The notes beneath the pieces were generated by a model, which did not search any database, was not told where the DNA came from, and saw only the letters and a list, made by a program, of their open reading frames with translations. From Cyanobacteria bacterium UBA2566 (GTDB lineage: Bacteria > Cyanobacteriota > Cyanobacteriia > Cyanobacteriales > Desertifilaceae): 64,000 bases of DNA. Positions 33,805 through 42,883 of the stretch are shown here, one piece after another. The stretch covers positions 57,004-121,003 of the forward strand of contig DDLS01000046.1 in assembly GCA_002340255.1 (NCBI GenBank), written 5' to 3'. The first letter of the stretch is position 1. The number at the start of each line of letters is the position of its first letter. The position numbers and the translations under genes were made by a program.

Positions 33805-35424
33805 ATGACTCCACCTCTGTTACAGCTTGACCAGTTATCGATCGCCTATAATCCCCATTCAGAATGGGCCGTTAGCGAGGTCTCCTTGACTCTGAAAGCG
33901 GGCGATCGCCTGGGTTTAGTGGGGGAGTCGGGGTGTGGGAAATCAACCTTGGGACGAGCCATTATGCGCCTGTTGCCGTCCCAGTCCCAGGTGCAAGGAG
34001 ACATTCAAGTTGAGGGAAAATCGGTTTTAGGGTTAAGCGAAGAGGAACTCCAACGGTTTCGAGGAGAAGAAGTCGCGCTCATTTTCCAAGATCCCATGAC
34101 TCGTCTCGATCCTTTGATGACGATTGGCGATCATTGTGTGGAAACCCTACAGTCTCACCAGTCTTTATCCTATCGGGAAGCCAAAGATCGGGCGATCGCT
34201 GTTTTGGAAACCGTTAGTATTTCTGCGTCCCGATGGTCTCAATATCCCCACGAGTTTAGCGGCGGAATGCGTCAGCGGGTGGCGATCGCCTTAGCGCTAT
34301 TATTAAATCCGAAGCTGATTATTGCCGATGAACCCACCACCAGCTTAGATGTAACGGTCTCTGCCCAAATTCTACAGGAATTAACCCGATTATGTGCCGA
34401 GCGGGAAATGGGGTTATTGCTGATTTCCCACGATTTAGCCTTAGTGGGGGAATACTGCTCGGAAATTGCAGTGATGTATCAAGGGAAGTTAATTGAGCGC
34501 GATCTGAGCAAACAGGTACTCTTTCATCCCCAACAGGAGTATACCCAATCTTTGCTGGAAGCGGCACTCCATATTCACGCGATCGAGACCAAAGCAGTGA
34601 CGACTGTCCCCGAAAAGCAACCCTTACTTCAAGTGGACGATCTGAACAAACATTACAGCTTAGAGAGCAATTTAATCCAACAACTGTTTACCCGAAACGC
34701 AACCGTAATTAAAGCCGTGGATGGGGTCAACTTTGAACTTTATCCGGGGGAAATTTTAGGACTGGTGGGAGAATCCGGTTGTGGAAAAAGTACCCTTTCA
34801 CGCACCATTTTACAACTGATTAAACCCACCTCTGGCAGGGTCGAATTCTTGGGCAATGGGATTACCTCTATCAACCGTAAATCCCTGCGCCAACTGCGTC
34901 AACAGATGCAAATGGTTTTCCAAGACCCTCACGCCTGCTTAAATCCCCTCATGACAGTCGGTGAGAGCATTACTGATCCCCTCCTGATTCATGGTCTAGA
35001 AACCCCCAAGACGGCGAAACCAAGGGTCACAGAGATGCTAGAAAGAGTCGGTTTAACCCCCACAAAAACCTACTATTCTCGCTATCCAGGAGAACTTTCT
35101 GGGGGACAACAGCAACGGGTGGCGATCGCCCGAGCTCTGATTACGCGGCCGAAACTGGTGATCTGCGATGAACCCGTCAGTATGCTCGATGCCAGTGTGC
35201 AAGCACAGGTTCTACAACTGATGTTAGACCTGAAACGGGAGTTTGAACTGACCTATCTGTTCATCACCCATGACCTGTGGGTAGCGCGATTTTTATGCGA
35301 TCGCATCGCGGTCATGAATCAAGGTAAAATTGTCGAACTCAACACCACCCACGAAATCTTTACCCATCCCCAGCATCCTTACACCCAAACCCTGCTTGCT
35401 GCTGCTCCCTTACTGGCGATGTAG
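33805..35424 (+). CDS. Peptide/nickel-type ABC transporter, double ATP-binding protein
   Basis: 539 residues: two complete ABC ATPase domains fused head to tail, as in YejF and other DppD-DppF fusions. Domain 1: Walker A GESGCGKST, signature FSGGMRQRV, Walker B LIIADEPTT. Domain 2: Walker A GESGCGKST, signature LSGGQQQRV, Walker B LVICDEPVS. An oligopeptide-type C-terminal extension follows each domain (HPQQEYTQSLL, HPQHPYTQTLL). It energises uptake of dipeptides, oligopeptides or similar solutes at the plasma membrane. No permease or binding protein gene is adjacent, so it is an orphan here. A decayed copy of its first 170 bases lies at 31756. Confidence 0.95.
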   Translation: MTPPLLQLDQLSIAYNPHSEWAVSEVSLTLKAGDRLGLVGESGCGKSTLGRAIMRLLPSQSQVQGDIQVEGKSVLGLSEEELQRFRGEEVALIFQDPMTRLDPLMTIGDHCVETLQSHQSLSYREAKDRAIAVLETVSISASRWSQYPHEFSGGMRQRVAIALALLLNPKLIIADEPTTSLDVTVSAQILQELTRLCAEREMGLLLISHDLALVGEYCSEIAVMYQGKLIERDLSKQVLFHPQQEYTQSLLEAALHIHAIETKAVTTVPEKQPLLQVDDLNKHYSLESNLIQQLFTRNATVIKAVDGVNFELYPGEILGLVGESGCGKSTLSRTILQLIKPTSGRVEFLGNGITSINRKSLRQLRQQMQMVFQDPHACLNPLMTVGESITDPLLIHGLETPKTAKPRVTEMLERVGLTPTKTYYSRYPGELSGGQQQRVAIARALITRPKLVICDEPVSMLDASVQAQVLQLMLDLKREFELTYLFITHDLWVARFLCDRIAVMNQGKIVELNTTHEIFTHPQHPYTQTLLAAAPLLAM

Positions 35425-35468
35425 TGCTTCGCCCTAGGGAAATAGTGCAAAGGATAGTTAGGATATTG

Positions 35469-35496
35469 CCTATTCCCTATTCCCTATTCCCTATTC
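35469..35496. repeat. Heptameric tandem repeat (CCTATTC x4)
   Basis: Four exact copies of CCTATTC at the 3' end of the DUF4335 gene; the last bases overlap its stop region. It is of the same kind as the heptamer runs at 31664, 44730 and 47163. Confidence 0.75.
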
Positions 35497-36837
35497 AGAA
35501 GATTGCAGGAAAGTTTGTACTGTACCATCAGGATTAAAAACAACACGCAAGCGAGGTTGAAGATTACTTTCTAGGGGGGAAACTAAAGGTTCACCCAGTA
35601 ACGGAATTCCCGTGCGATCTAAATAAGTTGCTGCGGTTTCTCCGAGGGGAGAAATGCCTTGAACTGTGCCATCGACATTCAGCGTAATATTATATTCAAT
35701 TGTTTTATTTAAACTTTCTGGAGGAGTCCAGCGCTGTTCAAAATATTGCCGGGCTTCAGCAACTTGGGGAATATTATCAAATAGATTACGTTCCGCTCTT
35801 GCACTCAGGTCTAATGGAGGAGAAGCACTTTGAGCTTCTGTCGGAGGAATTACATCATCAAGTTCTGTGGGGGGACGCTCTAGGGAGGGTGCAGGTGCAA
35901 GGGCAGGGAGTTCAGCCTCAGGAGCCGGTAAAATAGCCGCTGATTCCGGTTCGTCTAAAGGGATAGGGGGGGGGAGCGCGATGCCCTCGGGAGGGGCACT
36001 CAAGACCGGCTCAGGTGGCGGAAAACTGGGTGCAGGAGGGGGAGCTGAAGCGGCTATACTTGGAGGTTCGGATGGGGTCACATTGGCAATAGGAGGAGGA
36101 TCGGGAGATTCAGGGGTAGTTTCTCCCACAGGGGGAGGAGGAGGTAGTTTTTCATCGGAAGTCATGGGAGAGGGTGAGGGTGAGGGGACTTCCTCTAGGG
36201 GGGCAGAGGGAACAGTGGGTTGTTGGACAATCGAGGCATTATCCTCAATCTCTGGACTTTGAGTTTCCTTTTCACTCTGGGGTTGAGTCGCCGTTTCAAA
36301 ACTTGCTTCTGGATAGGGATACAAGTCTTTCAAGACGATGACACTGGTAGCGGTGATGCCAAGACCCAGCAGGAAACTGGCTACAAATCTTAAGGTTGGG
36401 TTGGGTGGAGAGATGGGTTTGGGAGTTTCGACTTCTTCAGGGAGAGTAACGAGATCTAAGGTATATTGTTCGATCGCCGTGGCCAGATCGAACAGTTGCA
36501 GAGCGCTGAGGGTAACAGTGAGGTCGTTGTCATCTTCTCCGAGGGGGCCGAGGTTGAGTTGATGTTGGGTGAGGCGTTTGGGTTCGGTTGGAGGAGACTG
36601 GGTGAGGAGCGTTTGAACGGTGGTAGTAACAAGATCGCAGAGGCTTTCGAGTTGGGTGCGATCGCCCTTAACCGTAATTTTAGCCTCTGTTCCTTTCCGT
36701 GGGTCATCGAAATGTAAGCGAAAGCGCAGGTTTTTGATTACCGGTTGTTTCATCCATCGCGAGAGGGGAGAAGATTGACCGATAATTTCTAGGGTGCAGG
36801 TGGGTGGGGTATAGCGTCGGATGACGGAGGAACTCAT
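35491..36837 (-). CDS. DUF4335 family cyanobacterial membrane protein
   Basis: 448 residues. The N-terminal ~150 residues match the cyanobacterial DUF4335 family (opening RRYTPPTCTLEI, then LRFRLHFDDPR). A membrane helix follows at about 170-190, then a ~170-residue proline/serine/glutamate-rich linker, and a C-terminal domain that ends with a FNPDGTVQTFL segment. The same type of C-terminus (ITLNVDGTVQGI) is common in cyanobacterial envelope proteins. The DUF3038 gene is 27 bases upstream on the same strand, a partnership conserved in cyanobacteria. Function unknown. Confidence 0.85.
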   Translation of the reverse strand: MSSSVIRRYTPPTCTLEIIGQSSPLSRWMKQPVIKNLRFRLHFDDPRKGTEAKITVKGDRTQLESLCDLVTTTVQTLLTQSPPTEPKRLTQHQLNLGPLGEDDNDLTVTLSALQLFDLATAIEQYTLDLVTLPEEVETPKPISPPNPTLRFVASFLLGLGITATSVIVLKDLYPYPEASFETATQPQSEKETQSPEIEDNASIVQQPTVPSAPLEEVPSPSPSPMTSDEKLPPPPPVGETTPESPDPPPIANVTPSEPPSIAASAPPPAPSFPPPEPVLSAPPEGIALPPPIPLDEPESAAILPAPEAELPALAPAPSLERPPTELDDVIPPTEAQSASPPLDLSARAERNLFDNIPQVAEARQYFEQRWTPPESLNKTIEYNITLNVDGTVQGISPLGETAATYLDRTGIPLLGEPLVSPLESNLQPRLRVVFNPDGTVQTFLQSSE

Positions 36838-36864
36838 GGGATCAATTAATAATTAATAATGAAT

Positions 36865-37440
36865 TCAGAGGGAGCGGTCTAGGAGGGCTAACCAGAGACG
36901 ACGAGGGCCTCCGGGACTTGAGTAAAAGAGCAGATCGATTAGGAGTTTGAGGGCTAGGGGGGTAAGCTCATCGGGGGAGATGTCTTCACCGTCGAGCATT
37001 CGCTCTTGATAAGTATTGGTAAAAGTGTCGAGATAATCCCCCAGGAGGGACATCGTATGTGGGGGGCGATCTTCGGCCGTTAGTTGTTCAAGTAGTCCGA
37101 CTGCACGGCGAATCCGTTCTTGGTGATTTTGGGCTAATTCACAACAGATTAACACGAGCGATCGCGCCTCTTCGACATCGAGTTTTTTCCGGCCGCCACT
37201 CCCTTTGCGTAAGGGACTCGCTTGACGTAAACGCCACAAGCTGACGCGATCGCTAACTCCTGGTAAATTAAGTTTACTTGCTGCTTGTAGCATGGCTTCG
37301 GAGCCAATCCCCGCCAAGGCCTCCAGTGCCAGTAAAATCAGATCTAATTGGGTTTTAATATTGTCAAGTTGCTCTGGATCGGGGACTTGATCCAAGGGCA
37401 ATTGGGACTTTGATTTAGGCGACTTCACGGGTGAAGGCAT
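36865..37440 (-). CDS. DUF3038 family protein
   Basis: 191 residues, mostly helical, with QLDLILLALEALAGIG and a C-terminal LIDLLFYSSPGGPRRLW segment characteristic of DUF3038. It is found only in cyanobacteria and is almost always beside a DUF4335 gene, as here. No catalytic motif and no clear membrane helix; the N-terminus is basic and disordered. A role shared with the DUF4335 protein is inferred from linkage alone. Confidence 0.85.
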   Translation of the reverse strand: MPSPVKSPKSKSQLPLDQVPDPEQLDNIKTQLDLILLALEALAGIGSEAMLQAASKLNLPGVSDRVSLWRLRQASPLRKGSGGRKKLDVEEARSLVLICCELAQNHQERIRRAVGLLEQLTAEDRPPHTMSLLGDYLDTFTNTYQERMLDGEDISPDELTPLALKLLIDLLFYSSPGGPRRLWLALLDRSL

Positions 37441-37530
37441 GATTTAAGCATAGGGCATGGTATTGATTCTAGTGTGAGTGTTACAGGTTTGGAAACCATT
37501 TGGGCAATGGAGCATGGGTCATGGGGAGAG

Positions 37531-38238
37531 TTAACGGAGATAGAATTCTCCTAGGGTTAAGCCTTCCATTAATCCAAAGGCCAGGATCGCGCTACCGAGC
37601 GGGACGGTTAAATTATCAATACCAAAGCGGGAAAACGCTTCTAAAATAGTGGCAAACAGAGCAACGATCGCTGAAGAAATCCAAATCAAGCTCACATTGC
37701 CATAAACCGGCAGCAAAATCACGACACAGATCAGATAACTGACCGCAAACATGGTTGTCGTTCCTTCCCAGGTTTTTTGAATCGTGCCTAGGGAATAGGG
37801 ACGTGTACCAAAATTTTGCCCCACTAAGGCCGCTAGAGCATCGCCCCAAGTCATAATCAAAATGCCCAGAGCAGCATAATAGGGTTGATGCAACGGCCAA
37901 AAGAGGGCAATGAGCAGACCAATACTCACCGAGTAGAAAAATGTCCCCCAACTTTGGCGACCGATGCCATTAATGCCCGGTAGGATGGGGAAAGAGTAGG
38001 ATAACAGGGCGATCGCACTAAATACAATCGAGGCAGCTATCCCCACCCAAGCAGGAATATCGAAGAACCAGGCCAACAGAATCACATTTCCTGAGCCAAT
38101 ATGAACCACCTTACGAATGATTTCCGCATTCGCCCAAGGATAACGACTCAGCCAGACCGAGGCAAAGAAGATGAATCCTAGCCATAGACTGATGGTGAGA
38201 AATTTTAGCTCTAAAGTAAAGACGGGGGAAATGGACAC
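37531..38238 (-). CDS. Phytol kinase / dolichol kinase-like membrane protein
   Basis: 235 residues, about seven membrane helices. It resembles the CTP-dependent polyprenol/phytol kinase family related to phosphatidate cytidylyltransferase: EIIRKVVHIGSGN near the N-terminus, MTWGDALAALVGQNFG in the middle, KTWEGTTTMF, and EAFSRFGIDNLTVPL near the C-terminus. In cyanobacteria such proteins (VTE5-like) phosphorylate phytol for tocopherol and chlorophyll salvage. The exact alcohol cannot be assigned from sequence. It lies alone, 90 bases upstream of the DUF3038 gene on the same strand. Confidence 0.82.
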   Translation of the reverse strand: MSISPVFTLELKFLTISLWLGFIFFASVWLSRYPWANAEIIRKVVHIGSGNVILLAWFFDIPAWVGIAASIVFSAIALLSYSFPILPGINGIGRQSWGTFFYSVSIGLLIALFWPLHQPYYAALGILIMTWGDALAALVGQNFGTRPYSLGTIQKTWEGTTTMFAVSYLICVVILLPVYGNVSLIWISSAIVALFATILEAFSRFGIDNLTVPLGSAILAFGLMEGLTLGEFYLR

Positions 38239-38353
38239 GATCGCCTACGGTTTCCAGTTTTCGACTGCTCTATGTCTGATTCTGCCAGAATTCGGCCCTA
38301 GGTGAGCTACATTTTCTCGTTATCCTGAAAATACTCAAGTCTGATGCCAACCC

Positions 38354-38719
38354 ATGAGTACCCAAATCACTATTACCTTACCTGATGATGTTTATCTACA
38401 GGCTAAACGTTTTGCACAACTGGCTAACCGAGATTTAGCCAGCGTTTTAGCCGATACCATAATTTCCTTAATTCCACCCGTTAGGAGTAATGGATTAGAT
38501 CTAAAATCCATATCTAGCCAGAAAAAGGTAGAGTTATACAACCCTCGTGAGCAACAATGGTCTTCCCATTTTACTGGGTCGGAAGATGGCACAAGGATTC
38601 AGGGGATTACAGCCTGTGGGCGAGCAACAGCGATCGCCTTAAAATTAAATAATCCCTATGCTGTAGCTGTAAGACAAGCTTGGGTTTCAGCCGGTTGGCA
38701 TCCTCCGGAAGAGAGTTAA
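38354..38719 (+). CDS. Small protein with RHH-like N-terminus and HNH-associated C-terminal motif
   Basis: 121 residues. The first ~45 (ITITLPDDVYLQAKRFAQLA) look like a ribbon-helix-helix antitoxin-type DNA-binding segment. The last ~55 (NPREQQWSSHF ... GRATAIALKLNNP ... GWHPPEE) resemble the C-terminal tail of small cyanobacterial HNH-endonuclease-like proteins, but the HNH core itself is absent. It may be a fusion made by deletion between an antitoxin gene and an HNH gene, or a real small family. No toxin gene adjoins it. Function uncertain. Confidence 0.6.
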   Translation: MSTQITITLPDDVYLQAKRFAQLANRDLASVLADTIISLIPPVRSNGLDLKSISSQKKVELYNPREQQWSSHFTGSEDGTRIQGITACGRATAIALKLNNPYAVAVRQAWVSAGWHPPEES

Positions 38720-38752
38720 TCAGATGCGCTCAACCTTGTGCCTCTCGATCTC

Positions 38753-40696
38753 CTACTGTTGAGTCTCTTCGCTCTCCTCCATTTCGGGTTCTCCCAGAAT
38801 ACGAGCTAAGGTCGCTCTTAAGGTTGCTGGATCTTGGGAAAAGCCTTCATGGGTGCGGGCGGCACAATGGAATTGAGCGCCTTGGGAACCGGTATTGGGC
38901 GCTAAAATCCAATCCACTTTGCCAGAGGCGATCCAACTTTGGAGTTGTTCATCTTGGCGGATAAATTTTTCCATTCCAGCGATCGCCGTTCCTTGAGCAT
39001 GGGTGGGCGAAAAGGGAATTCGGGGTTTTTCTTCTAAGCTATGGGCGATCAAATAGAGTAGAGAGCGGTGATAAATGTTAGCGCATTGGTCGTTATTTTC
39101 CGCTTCATCAGTGAGGGTAAACAGGGTAAATTTGCCGATTTTGTTGTTGGCGATCGCCTGGCCATAACTTTCATGAAACGCTGATAGAGTGGAAGCAGGG
39201 GCCCAGAGGGTACAGGAGGCGATCGCCTGACCATAGCCCACATCTCCCCCCAGGAGGGAACCGCTAATTAAACCGTCTGTGGTTAACAGTTGTACCAAGG
39301 GTTCTAAGAGCAAACTGCCTAAACTATGACCAACGAGATGAATTTCTAGATTCGGCTCTTGTTTTTGCAATCGATCGATAAATTGCAAAATTAAGCGTAT
39401 TCCCCCATTGTAGATTTTCGCTGCTTGTAAGGCTTTGGTTTTCAACACACTCCATTGAAGACTTCCCTCTGGACGGACAAGCGGTTCTAGGGCATCATCG
39501 AGGCGATCGAGCATAAAATCCTGATTGTCTTCTACTGTGCCTTCGGGTCGCCGCTGCTTTAAGCCATTTTGCAGAATCTGCGTTAACGTTGCACCATACT
39601 CATTATTCCAGAGGAAAGCAAGGGGATAAATTTCTTGATTGAGGAAGACTTGCCGCAAGTTGGTCATCGCTTCAACCACCTGGTCTTTTGACTGTAAACC
39701 CCCTGGGACAAATAGACAGAGGCGTTTTTTCTGCCAAGATTCGCTCATCTGGGGAAAGTCTTCGGTTAAAATTCTCTGGACAGCTTCAGAGGAGGTTGCA
39801 TAGGTTCCATTGTCGCTTAATGCCCCATCTGCACCAATACTGATTAAGTGAGGACGCAAATTCGCATAGATAGCGCTGGTTTTTTGCTGACTACTGCGTG
39901 ACTGAGATTTTCTGGGAATGGGATTATTGAGGATAATCGGAACCCCCAAACGCGCGACCCAAACATCAGTTCCGTTGAGCAGCCAATCATCATAGGCGAT
40001 CAGAGCAAAGCCATTTTTGCCCCAGGTATTGCCCCAGGAGTTTTGGAACCAAAAGCCCCGTTCATCATAGCCCACTAGAGCAAAGGCATGGCCGCCTCGA
40101 ATCGTTTCTTTGAGGGGGATCGCGCCATCTGAGTCGATTCTTTCCCAGCCTTCATGGACGAGTCCTGTGGCATAAAGGATTCCGACTTCTGCGATCGCAC
40201 TATGCATGGCAACCAAGTCTTTATGATTCACCCGATAATAGGCTCCCAGGGGGCGTTGGGATGCATCCGAGGCTTGAGTTCCCGTCAGGTCTCGTTTCAC
40301 TTTTCCGGAGCGATGGGTCCAGAGGCGATCGCTACACACTCCGTGTTTATGCCAGGCTTTCATGGCTCCTCTGGCACTCGATCCTTCGTAGTCTTCTCCC
40401 GGCCATTCATCGTAGCGTTTGGCCATAGCGTACAACATCCAGGGGCTAACTGGAGTCAGATTGTTTAACCCATAGCGTTTCGCCAGCAAATAATGGGCAA
40501 CTGTAGCTAGGGCAAACCCAGTACAAGCCCCTTCCCGTCCTTGATCCAGAATGGGAATATTCAGTTTCCTGTATTCTTCCAGGTCGATGCGAGCCGGAAC
40601 ATCGACTAAGGTCGCTTCGTAGAGTTGGTCGCGAAAGTCGAGGGTATCGGGACGGGTGTCTAGGATGCGATCGACAACTTTGAGGATACTATGCAT
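38753..40696 (-). CDS. Papain-like cysteine peptidase fused to an alpha/beta-hydrolase
   Basis: 647 residues from ATG 40696 (a TTG lies 24 bases upstream in frame). The N-terminal ~270 residues are a C1-type peptidase: Gln and Cys in DQGREGACTGFALATV, His in GGHAFALVGYDERG and Asn in FQNSWGNTWG. The C-terminal half has a lipase-like nucleophile elbow, HLVGHSLGSLLLEPL, and later a His near DPATLRATL. No signal peptide is visible, so it is probably cytoplasmic. Fusions of a papain domain to a serine hydrolase are uncommon. A stress or defence-type effector role is possible but unproven. Confidence 0.85.
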   Translation of the reverse strand: MHSILKVVDRILDTRPDTLDFRDQLYEATLVDVPARIDLEEYRKLNIPILDQGREGACTGFALATVAHYLLAKRYGLNNLTPVSPWMLYAMAKRYDEWPGEDYEGSSARGAMKAWHKHGVCSDRLWTHRSGKVKRDLTGTQASDASQRPLGAYYRVNHKDLVAMHSAIAEVGILYATGLVHEGWERIDSDGAIPLKETIRGGHAFALVGYDERGFWFQNSWGNTWGKNGFALIAYDDWLLNGTDVWVARLGVPIILNNPIPRKSQSRSSQQKTSAIYANLRPHLISIGADGALSDNGTYATSSEAVQRILTEDFPQMSESWQKKRLCLFVPGGLQSKDQVVEAMTNLRQVFLNQEIYPLAFLWNNEYGATLTQILQNGLKQRRPEGTVEDNQDFMLDRLDDALEPLVRPEGSLQWSVLKTKALQAAKIYNGGIRLILQFIDRLQKQEPNLEIHLVGHSLGSLLLEPLVQLLTTDGLISGSLLGGDVGYGQAIASCTLWAPASTLSAFHESYGQAIANNKIGKFTLFTLTDEAENNDQCANIYHRSLLYLIAHSLEEKPRIPFSPTHAQGTAIAGMEKFIRQDEQLQSWIASGKVDWILAPNTGSQGAQFHCAARTHEGFSQDPATLRATLARILGEPEMEESEETQQ

Positions 40697-40865
40697 GAAT
40701 GGGGAATACGGTATTAGCAACTGAGTTAATTTTATGGCTAACCTTAAACTTTAACCAGAATTTATTTACAAATCTAAAGATTTTCTGAAATTGTTACTAC
40801 AATTACCAACAGAAATCACAAAAGTGGTATAATTTTCCAAATAAGTAAGATCTATCCAAAAAACA

Positions 40866-42698
40866 GTGGTAAATCACTCTAAGTTACTGATCGCAAATTT
40901 GCAAAAAGTCTCAAAACGGAGTGCGATCGCTGTATTTTGGATTGGACTTATAGTAATCATTGGCTGGTTTTTTGATATTGGATTCCTCAAAAGTGTGCTA
41001 CCGGGTCTAGTGACCATGAAAGCAAACACTGCATTTTGCTTTCTTTTTAGTGGTATTTCCCTATGGGCATGGTATCAAGACCCAGGGACACATAAAACTC
41101 GTTTGACTTCCCAAAGTTCAGCAATTTTGGTATTTTTAATTGGTTTTTTGACCTTGATTCAATATGTCTCAACTATAGATTTTGGGATCGATCAACTGGT
41201 ATTCAAAGATTCAGTAGATGCTGTTGCCAACGCTTCTCCGGGACGGATGGCAATCAACACTGCCTTAAACTTTTTACTGGTTGGATTAGCCTTAATCGCC
41301 ATAGTTTTTCCCCGCAAAAATTATCTCAGTTCGCAAATATTGGCCCTAGGGGGCTTTTTAATTGCTTATTTAGGATTGCTGGGCTATCTTTACGGCAATG
41401 CTTACTTTTATAAATACGGTTCAGCCTTTAGTGCGATGGCTCTGCATACAACTATCGCTTTTCTCTTAAGTACCCTCAGCATCTTTCTGGCCAATCCCAA
41501 ACGAGGATTAGCGTCATTAATCACCATGAACAATGCTGGGGGGATTTTGGCACAGCGCCTTATCCTTCCTGCTGTCCTGATTCCCCCATTTATTGGTTGG
41601 CTAATGTTATTGGGATATCGTGACAAAATCTACACTGCAGAATTAGCCATTTGCTTATTAGGCATTATCAATGTGATTGTATTTTCCAGCTTAATTGCCT
41701 GGAACGCCAGAGCGCTAGGAAAAATCGATCGCAAGCGCTTTGAAGCAGAAGCATCCTTAAAACGAGCCAATGAAGAGTTAGAGCTACGAGTTCAAGAAAG
41801 AACCCAGAAACTCGAACAGACTCTATTTGAACTGCGCAGTACCCAAACCCAGTTGGTGCAAACGGAAAAAATGTCCAGTTTAGGGCAATTGGTTGCTGGG
41901 GTTGCCCATGAAATTAATAATCCGGTTAACTTCATTTATGGGAACCTCACTCATGCCCAAAAATATACTGAAGATGTGTTGAATTTAATTGAACTGTACC
42001 AGAAATATTACCCCGAAATAGAAGAGGAAATAGAAGCAGAAATAGAAGCCATTGATCTAGAATTTATTAAGGAAGATTTGCCCTGCTTAATCGGCTCTAT
42101 GAAAGTGGGTTCAGATCGGATTAAGGAAATTATTAAATCCCTACGTACCTTCTCACGAATGGATGAATCCCAGGTCAAAGAAGTGGATCTCCATGAAGGT
42201 TTAGATAGCACGTTAATGATTTTGCAAAATCGTCTGAAAGCGAAACCCGAACATCCAGAAATTCAGGTCATTAAAAACTATGGCGATATTCCTCGAGTTG
42301 AATGCTATGCAGGACAGCTTAATCAAGTCTTTATGAACTTGATCTCTAACGCGATTGATTCGTTGGATGAATATAATCAAAATCGTTCCTATGAAGAAAT
42401 TAAGCAAAATCCCAGTTATATTCGCATTCACACTTACCCAGTCCAGAAGAGGGTAAAAATTGTGATTGAAGATAATGGCTTAGGTATTTGTGAAAAGTCC
42501 ATTGAGAAACTTTTTGATCCCTTCTTTACTACGAAACCGGTGGGTAAAGGCACAGGTTTGGGTTTGGCAATTAGCTATCAAATTATTACGGAAAAACATC
42601 AGGGAGAACTGAATTGTTTCTCCCAACCTGGAAAAGGGGCTAAATTTGAGATGATGTTGCCTCTGGTTGTTGAGAATTGCGTTCTTCCGAGAACTTGA
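40866..42698 (+). CDS. Membrane sensor histidine kinase with multi-helix N-terminus
   Basis: 610 residues from a GTG start; no nearby in-frame ATG fits. The N-terminal ~285 residues hold about eight membrane helices and no recognised ligand domain. A coiled coil follows (ANEELELRVQERTQKLEQTL). The kinase core has phospho-acceptor His in LVAGVAHEINNPVNFIYGN, N box LISNAIDS, G1 EDNGLGI and G2 GKGTGLGLAIS. It autophosphorylates in response to a membrane or intracellular signal; no partner regulator is adjacent. The core closely resembles that of the kinase at 60973-63756, so the two are paralogues with different sensor parts. Confidence 0.88.
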   Translation: MVNHSKLLIANLQKVSKRSAIAVFWIGLIVIIGWFFDIGFLKSVLPGLVTMKANTAFCFLFSGISLWAWYQDPGTHKTRLTSQSSAILVFLIGFLTLIQYVSTIDFGIDQLVFKDSVDAVANASPGRMAINTALNFLLVGLALIAIVFPRKNYLSSQILALGGFLIAYLGLLGYLYGNAYFYKYGSAFSAMALHTTIAFLLSTLSIFLANPKRGLASLITMNNAGGILAQRLILPAVLIPPFIGWLMLLGYRDKIYTAELAICLLGIINVIVFSSLIAWNARALGKIDRKRFEAEASLKRANEELELRVQERTQKLEQTLFELRSTQTQLVQTEKMSSLGQLVAGVAHEINNPVNFIYGNLTHAQKYTEDVLNLIELYQKYYPEIEEEIEAEIEAIDLEFIKEDLPCLIGSMKVGSDRIKEIIKSLRTFSRMDESQVKEVDLHEGLDSTLMILQNRLKAKPEHPEIQVIKNYGDIPRVECYAGQLNQVFMNLISNAIDSLDEYNQNRSYEEIKQNPSYIRIHTYPVQKRVKIVIEDNGLGICEKSIEKLFDPFFTTKPVGKGTGLGLAISYQIITEKHQGELNCFSQPGKGAKFEMMLPLVVENCVLPRT

Positions 42699-42883
42699 GA
42701 TAAAATTACAGCACAAAGCGCTGTCATGGTCTTCCTAGAGTGACAGAAGAGGGGTAGAGTGCGAAGCCTTCTAGCAATAGAAAATGTCCCATAGCAGAGA
42801 AAGGGAGAGTTAGGACATTTTCTATTACCCATTGCCTATTGCCTCAAACCATAACCTAACTATCCTAACCAACTCCTTCTCTG

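Noticed and set aside
35867..36262. Glycine-rich 131-codon plus-strand frame
   Set aside because: It is the antisense of the proline-rich linker of the DUF4335 protein.
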